A DNA stretch of 38,059 nt, from NCBI GenBank assembly GCA_031266805.1, contig JAISAH010000054.1:1-38059 (forward strand). Direction: 5' to 3'. The number at the start of each line of letters is the position of its first letter. Position 1 is the first letter of the stretch. The stretch is from Gracilibacteraceae bacterium. GTDB taxonomy: Bacteria > Bacillota > Desulfitobacteriia > Desulfitobacteriales > Syntrophobotulaceae. Below, one piece after another: positions 34,475-38,059 of the stretch. The translations under genes and the position numbers were made by a program. A model generated the notes under the pieces. It ran no database searches. It was not told where the DNA came from and saw nothing but the letters and a program-made list of their open reading frames with translations.

Positions 34475-35266
34475 TTATTCCCCGATGAAATTGGGCGGTC
34501 TCTTTTCTAAGAAGGCATACACGGCTTCCGCGAAATCTTTGGTGTGCGAGCAGGCGACCATGAACTCCGCCTCCATTTTCGTGCTTTCCTCGATTTTGTC
34601 ATAAAAGAGTTTGTTCAAAATCTCTTTCTGCCGCGCGATCGCGAACAAAGGCTTATTGGCCAATGTTTTCGCTAATTCATACGTCGTCGGCTCCAATTCT
34701 CCCTCAGGCGCCAGTTTGGAAGCAAGCCCGATCTGCACCGCTTCCTCGCCGCGCACCCCGCGGGCAGTCATGGTCAGATCAACGGTCCTGCCGGTACCCA
34801 GTAAGCGCTGCATATAATAAATACCGCCTGTATCACCGCAAAGCCCCATATTGATGAAAGACATCACCATCTGGGTCTTAGGAGTGACCACGCGGAAATC
34901 ACAGGCCATAGCGATACTGCAGCCGGCGCCGGCCGCAGCGCCGTTTACCATAGCGACGACCGGCTTCGGGCACCTGCGGATCACGGCGGCCATTTTACCG
35001 ACGTCTATGATATTCTCTTCCTGTAAATATATTTTTTCCTCAATGAGTTGCTTGAATCGGTTGATATCACCGCCGGCGCAGAAAAACTTGCCGTTGCCTG
35101 TGAGCACTATCGCGCCGACTGCTTTATCGACGCCCATTTTTGTAATTACATCAATTATTTCAACTCTGGTCGTCGGCGATAAGGCGTTGCCAAACTCCGG
35201 ACGGTTAAATTTAACGGTAGCGACTCGATCCTCTACTGAAACGAGGATTTCATCATATTTGTACAT
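34475..35266 (-). CDS. PaaG-like crotonase-fold isomerase (copy 1)
   Basis: A 263-aa protein with the same active-site plan: FCAGGDIN, NGAAAGAGCSIAM, no hydratase Glu pair, and Asp145 in CGDTGG as in PaaG. It is the first gene of the minus-strand catabolic block, so whatever promoter lies to its right could drive much of the cluster. The start is ATG 35266, 8 bases after AAGGAG; the TTG one codon earlier is less likely. The tandem copies differ mainly between residues 70 and 95, near the substrate pocket. Confidence 0.86.
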   Translation of the reverse strand: MYKYDEILVSVEDRVATVKFNRPEFGNALSPTTRVEIIDVITKMGVDKAVGAIVLTGNGKFFCAGGDINRFKQLIEEKIYLQEENIIDVGKMAAVIRRCPKPVVAMVNGAAAGAGCSIAMACDFRVVTPKTQMVMSFINMGLCGDTGGIYYMQRLLGTGRTVDLTMTARGVRGEEAVQIGLASKLAPEGELEPTTYELAKTLANKPLFAIARQKEILNKLFYDKIEESTKMEAEFMVACSHTKDFAEAVYAFLEKRPPNFIGE

Positions 35267-35285
35267 CAAAACATCTCCTTAACTT

Positions 35286-35298
35286 AGTTTACTAAACT
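35286..35298. promoter_or_regulatory. Palindrome next to the start of the cluster
   Basis: AGTTTACTAAACT is a perfect 13-base palindrome (6-1-6), 20 bases upstream of the first isomerase ATG and close to its AAGGAG site. It is a possible repressor operator or a hairpin affecting translation. Confidence 0.35.
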
Positions 35299-35569
35299 CT
35301 GGAAACATATTCATAAAATTCTCTATCATGCTGATCCGGAAATAAAAAGGGAAAAGGCCGCTGACTATAGAATGTTTAATGTAACCCATACCGGAGACTA
35401 TTGCAGCAAGAGATCAATAATGGAAACCACCGCGCATATCCCCCGAGTTCGCGTATCTTTGCTGCGTTAAAGAGGTATGATTATTACCCATTCAAAAGTA
35501 CACCCGGAACATCCGAAACATTGTGGCAAAAAATGACTGTCGCTATACAACTAACACTATAAATATGGC

Positions 35570-35578
35570 ATTATAACA
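35570..35578 (-). promoter_or_regulatory. Extended -10 promoter reading into the cluster
   Basis: The minus strand reads TGTTATAAT, a perfect TGn-TATAAT. No -35 is found 17 bases upstream, where the inverted repeat lies. It would give a start near 35563, independent of the orientation of the recombinase segment. Confidence 0.4.
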
Positions 35579-35588
35579 CTCCTTTCAC

Positions 35589-35620
35589 TTTCGTAGAGTA
35601 TTCCCCTCTATGAAAACTTT
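35589..35620 (+). repeat. Left inverted repeat of the recombinase segment
   Basis: The outer 22 bases (35589-35610) are a perfect inverted match to 36894-36915; with the next 10 bases inwards, 29 of 32 match. Inside is TAGAG-TATTCCC-CTCTA (5-bp inverted arms, 7-base spacer), the typical core of a tyrosine recombinase crossover site. Confidence 0.85.
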
Positions 35621-35668
35621 CAAAAAATATTCATTTTTTGCCTTACCGCTAATATTCATTTGATTTAT

Positions 35669-36694
35669 TTAATTAAAATATTGGAGTTTATTCATGTTAG
35701 TTCGTTTCAAATCCATAGAAGGATGAACATAACGGTTTAAGGTGATGTTGACATTGGCGTGGCCGAGAATTTCGCTGAGGCTTTTGACGTCGAACCCAAC
35801 CTCGATGCATCTTGTCGCAAAAGTATGTCTCAGCGCGTGAAAATTGGCGTCCTTTATCTCGGCTTCTTTCATATATATTTTAAATTTATTCTGATAGGCT
35901 CTCGGTTCAATATATTGGTTAGGCGCCCCTGTCAGAAAATAGGCGGCCGGATGTTTCGCGCGGAATAGATCTAATTTTTCCAGAAGGCAATCCGGTATCG
36001 GAATGGCTCTGGCGGAACTGTCGCTTTTGGGACTCGTCTCGACGACTTTTGTTTTAGTGACGCTGTCGGTTTCCAATAACTGCATCCTCTGCATTGTCCG
36101 TGATACAATAAGAGTTTTTTCCCCCAAAGAAATGTCCGCCCACTTCAAAGCGCACAATTCACCGATCCGCAGGCCTGTATACAAACATAAAAGTATGCCC
36201 AGTTTGCACAGATCTATGTTCGCTCGGAGATACTGTTCCAAGCGGACCTGCTCGTTCCGGCTCAGCACCCGTATCTCTTTCATTCGTTCCCGCGGCAAAT
36301 TCAAGCGAAAATTGACGTCGATCTGCAAATCCTCATTGCTGGCGTATTTGAGCGCGGATTTTATGACGACCATGATGTCTCGCACGGTTTTGATGGAGAG
36401 TCCGCCGTTGGCGTTGCGTTTGCCGGTTTTTAGCATTTTGGCCGCGAAATCATTCAGCGTGTCGCTTGATATATTCGACAAAGGACAGGCGCCTAAAGCC
36501 GGTTTTATATGATTTTGAATATGGTTATAGTATCTTACGTAAGAAGAAGCTTTCCACCGATTTCTGGAGTTTTCCAGCCAGGCGTCCAATACATTGCCGA
36601 ACAGGTTATGCTTCGGATGTTTTGCCGCCGCCCTATTTATTTGCGATAATTTTTTTTCCTCATATTTATAGCCGTATTCTCTGTGCGACATCAT
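35669..36694 (-). CDS. Tyrosine site-specific recombinase
   Basis: Complete 341-aa phage-integrase family enzyme. An N-terminal SAM-like core-binding domain (about 30-120: NVLDAWLENSRNRWKASSY) precedes a catalytic domain with R176 (TGLRIGEL), K223 (SPKSDSSAR), H286-x2-R289 (HALRH), H312 (LGHANV) and nucleophile Y322 (LNRYVH). All active-site residues are present, so it should be functional. AAAGGTGG precedes the ATG. It is enclosed by inverted repeats; an AT-only hairpin (CAAAAAA/TTTTTTG) lies just downstream of its stop. Confidence 0.93.
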   Translation of the reverse strand: MMSHREYGYKYEEKKLSQINRAAAKHPKHNLFGNVLDAWLENSRNRWKASSYVRYYNHIQNHIKPALGACPLSNISSDTLNDFAAKMLKTGKRNANGGLSIKTVRDIMVVIKSALKYASNEDLQIDVNFRLNLPRERMKEIRVLSRNEQVRLEQYLRANIDLCKLGILLCLYTGLRIGELCALKWADISLGEKTLIVSRTMQRMQLLETDSVTKTKVVETSPKSDSSARAIPIPDCLLEKLDLFRAKHPAAYFLTGAPNQYIEPRAYQNKFKIYMKEAEIKDANFHALRHTFATRCIEVGFDVKSLSEILGHANVNITLNRYVHPSMDLKRTNMNKLQYFN

Positions 36695-36843
36695 TTAAAC
36701 CACCTTTCCCGGCCTATAAGCCTGACAAAAACTGATTGGGATGCCCTTGACAGCGTCATTCCATGCCTCTCTTGCGCAAAAAGGCAGAATTAACCGTATA
36801 CTCAGCATACTCAAATTATTTTGCATACGCCGGCAAAAACACG

Positions 36844-36872
36844 TTGACAAAGATCAGCCCATGGTGTATTAT
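36844..36872 (+). promoter_or_regulatory. Outward-facing near-consensus promoter inside the segment
   Basis: TTGACA (36844-36849), exactly 17 bases, TATTAT (36867-36872). It reads right, across the right inverted repeat, towards a region without a good gene. After inversion it would map to about 35632-35660 on the minus strand, reading into the isomerase gene that heads the catabolic cluster with a leader of about 360 bases. Confidence 0.65.
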
Positions 36873-36883
36873 TAATCGAACGG

Positions 36884-36915
36884 AATGCTTTCTTAGAGGG
36901 GAATACTCTACGAAA
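36884..36915 (-). repeat. Right inverted repeat of the recombinase segment
   Basis: Inverted copy of 35589-35620, 22 outer bases perfect and 29 of 32 overall. The predicted start of the internal promoter (about 36879) lies just before it, so transcripts would cross the recombination site. Confidence 0.85.
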
Positions 36916-37401
36916 ACTGGCAGTCCGTTTATTATGCTTTATTGAGGGGTTTTACACCTGTAATAGATTGTATTTTCTGAACATATAAATATACAAAAAA
37001 ATATCGGAATTCAAGTTATTGAGGCAGAGACTGGCCTTTCATTTTACATAAACGGGGTGGAAAGATCAAAATCGCTGATCAGCGATAAAGGGTGCGTGAA
37101 AACAAAGCTGGTCGTTCATTATTTTCACTCAAATTCTAAAAGACTTTCGGTCGAAAGCCCTGCTTTTGCGCGTTTCAGATGTCCTTCGTCGCTTTGCGGA
37201 ACCTATATTTTTATTATATATTTTTATTTTTAGCTTATTCGATATGATTTTGCCGTCGTCGCTCATCGCAGACGACATATTTAGTTTATCACAGTATTTG
37301 AAAAAAATACAGGTTTTTTTTACGGGTATCGCGCTAAAATTTTTGAGAATTTTTGAGTTATTTTTGACAGGCTATTGTTACGCCCATCGCGATGGAAACT
37401 G
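36916..37401. other. Gene-poor AT-rich region
   Basis: No convincing gene. An open stretch of 88 codons without a good start or ribosome binding site (36967-37233, plus strand; includes ETGLSFYINGVERSKSL) may be a decayed gene; no family was recognised. Perfect palindromes lie at 37071-37086 (ATCGCTGATCAGCGAT) and 37144-37157 (CTTTCGGTCGAAAG). Confidence 0.4.
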
Positions 37402-37430
37402 TTGACAACCGACCGACGGTATGTTATGCT
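37402..37430 (+). promoter_or_regulatory. Sigma70 promoter of the TetR-family gene
   Basis: Consensus TTGACA (37402-37407), 17 bases, TATGCT (37425-37430). The start falls near 37437, inside the palindrome at 37434-37456, so a repressor bound there would block its own transcription. Confidence 0.65.
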
Positions 37431-37433
37431 GTT

Positions 37434-37456
37434 CAAGTACCGACGTTCGGTACTTG
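37434..37456. promoter_or_regulatory. Perfect palindromic operator
   Basis: CAAGTACCGA and TCGGTACTTG are perfect inverted repeats of 10 bases around CGT, lying over the predicted transcription start and 31 bases before the TetR-family ATG. Size and placement are typical of an autoregulatory TetR operator. Confidence 0.65.
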
Positions 37457-37487
37457 GCTTGGGCTTGTCGAAAAGGAGAAGCGCGCG

Positions 37488-38059
37488 ATGACAAGGAAAA
37501 ACGATTCGCAGCAGACGATCAATAAAATCATCGAGGTCGCCGCGAGGCTGTTCGCGGAAAAGGGCTACGAGCAGACGACGATACAGGATATCGTAAATGA
37601 CCTCGGCATGTCCAAAGGGGCTATTTTCCATCACTTCGACTCCAAGGAAGAAATTGTGGAAGCGGTGATCGGCAGGCATCGCGACAAGCTCGTAGCTGCC
37701 GCCGAGGCCGCAGCCGACGATAAAAGCGTTCCGGTGCATGAGCGCCTTATACGGACGGCGATGGCGCTGCATGTGAGCGATGATACCGGCCTAAAGATGG
37801 CCGAGCATATGCACAAACCGCAAAACGCGCTCATGCACATGAAAATAGAGCGTATGCTTTTTGACGACGCTACTCCCATCATGGCGAGAGTCGTGCGCGA
37901 GGGCGTGGAGCAGGGTATATTCGACACGCCCTGCCCGGAGGAAGTGATCGGCATGATTTTGACGTACAGCAACAGCGCCTTCGACGCCGAGCATCTGGCC
38001 GGTCTCACCGCCGATGAACTGTCGCGTAAAGCCCACAACTTTATTTGGACGCTGGAGCG
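37488..38059 (+). CDS. TetR/AcrR-family regulator, 3' end outside the window
   Basis: Partial gene, 190 codons to the window edge with no stop. The N terminus is a TetR-type helix-turn-helix (about 10-57): IIEVAARLFAEKGYEQTT, IQDIVNDLGMSKGAIFHHF and SKEEI. The remainder is the ligand-binding helical domain, with His/Met-rich stretches (AEHMHKP, LMHMKIERM). AGGAG (37474-37478) lies 9 bases before the ATG. Ligand and targets are unknown. The same operator half-sites were not noticed in the catabolic block, so control of that block is not shown. Confidence 0.9.
   Translation, partial: MTRKNDSQQTINKIIEVAARLFAEKGYEQTTIQDIVNDLGMSKGAIFHHFDSKEEIVEAVIGRHRDKLVAAAEAAADDKSVPVHERLIRTAMALHVSDDTGLKMAEHMHKPQNALMHMKIERMLFDDATPIMARVVREGVEQGIFDTPCPEEVIGMILTYSNSAFDAEHLAGLTADELSRKAHNFIWTLE

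Larger units (their letters stand above)
35267..35588 (-). other. Long leader region of the catabolic cluster
   Basis: About 320 bases without a convincing gene. It holds the ribosome binding site of the first isomerase gene, a palindrome at 35286-35298, and an extended -10 promoter at 35570-35578, giving a leader of nearly 300 bases. No known riboswitch or T-box was recognised. It lies directly left of the inverted repeat that bounds the recombinase segment. Confidence 0.5.
35589..36915. mobile_element. Putative invertible segment with its own recombinase
   Basis: A 1.33-kb segment bounded by inverted repeats (35589-35620 and 36884-36915) containing a complete tyrosine recombinase gene and an outward promoter (36844-36872). 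Inverted rather than direct site orientation predicts inversion, not excision. No cargo genes are present. Base composition is lower in GC than in the neighbouring clusters, consistent with acquisition. Inversion itself has not been observed. Confidence 0.6.

Noticed and set aside
35492-35521. Nine-codon leader peptide in the cluster leader
   Set aside because: It has no ribosome binding site or amino-acid run, and no attenuator follows.
35589-36915. Ordinary integrative element with att sites
   Set aside because: The sites are inverted, not direct, repeats, and there is no cargo or excisionase gene.

Overview
The window looks like a chromosomal piece of an anaerobic Bacillota (Firmicutes). 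Evidence: tandem DUF881 proteins, formate-tetrahydrofolate ligase, AGGAGG-type ribosome binding sites, frequent TTG/GTG starts, and GC-rich coding DNA with AT-rich gaps. A Negativicutes or Clostridia member is plausible; the sequence alone does not settle it.

Left part (1-11795, plus strand): a repeat-rich 545-base leader, which may encode a small minus-strand RNA, precedes mraY and murD. A 151/155-base tandem duplication then carries two copies of a sigma70 promoter in front of ftsH. ftsH starts a tightly packed run: two DUF881 membrane proteins, fhs (formate-THF ligase), a GT4 glycosyltransferase, and overlapping folP-folB-folK. This part is housekeeping: envelope, membrane proteolysis and folate/one-carbon metabolism.

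Middle part (11816-35266, all minus strand): about 20 catabolic genes for CoA-thioester chemistry. They include three FldA/HadA-like class III CoA-transferases, one family III protein with the His/Asp pair of alpha-methylacyl-CoA racemases, three acyl-CoA dehydrogenases, EtfA/EtfB, and the quinone-linked FixC/FixX pair. Also present are a FadH/2-enoate-reductase-like flavoprotein, a short OYE protein with a C-terminal Cys cluster, a nitronate-monooxygenase/FabK-like flavoprotein, three crotonase-fold proteins (two PaaG-like), a diverged QueG-like iron-sulfur protein, and MFS and GntP-type transporters. Together they suggest uptake of organic acids, CoA transfer from an internal donor, double-bond isomerisation or racemisation, and acyl-CoA oxidation or reduction coupled through Etf and FixCX to the quinone pool. 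This resembles the cai/fix logic of carnitine respiration, but the substrate is unknown. Internal promoters are visible before fixCX and before the QueG-like gene.

Right part (35267-38059, AT-rich): an intact tyrosine recombinase gene is enclosed by long inverted repeats (32 bases, 29 identical, with a 5-7-5 core). Inside the right repeat a near-consensus promoter (TTGACA-17-TATTAT) points outwards. As sequenced it faces a 570-base stretch without a convincing gene. If the segment inverts, it would point into the head of the catabolic cluster. This possible recombinase-driven promoter switch for an acyl-CoA respiration cluster is the main discovery candidate. A TetR-family regulator with its own promoter and a perfect palindromic operator runs off the right end.
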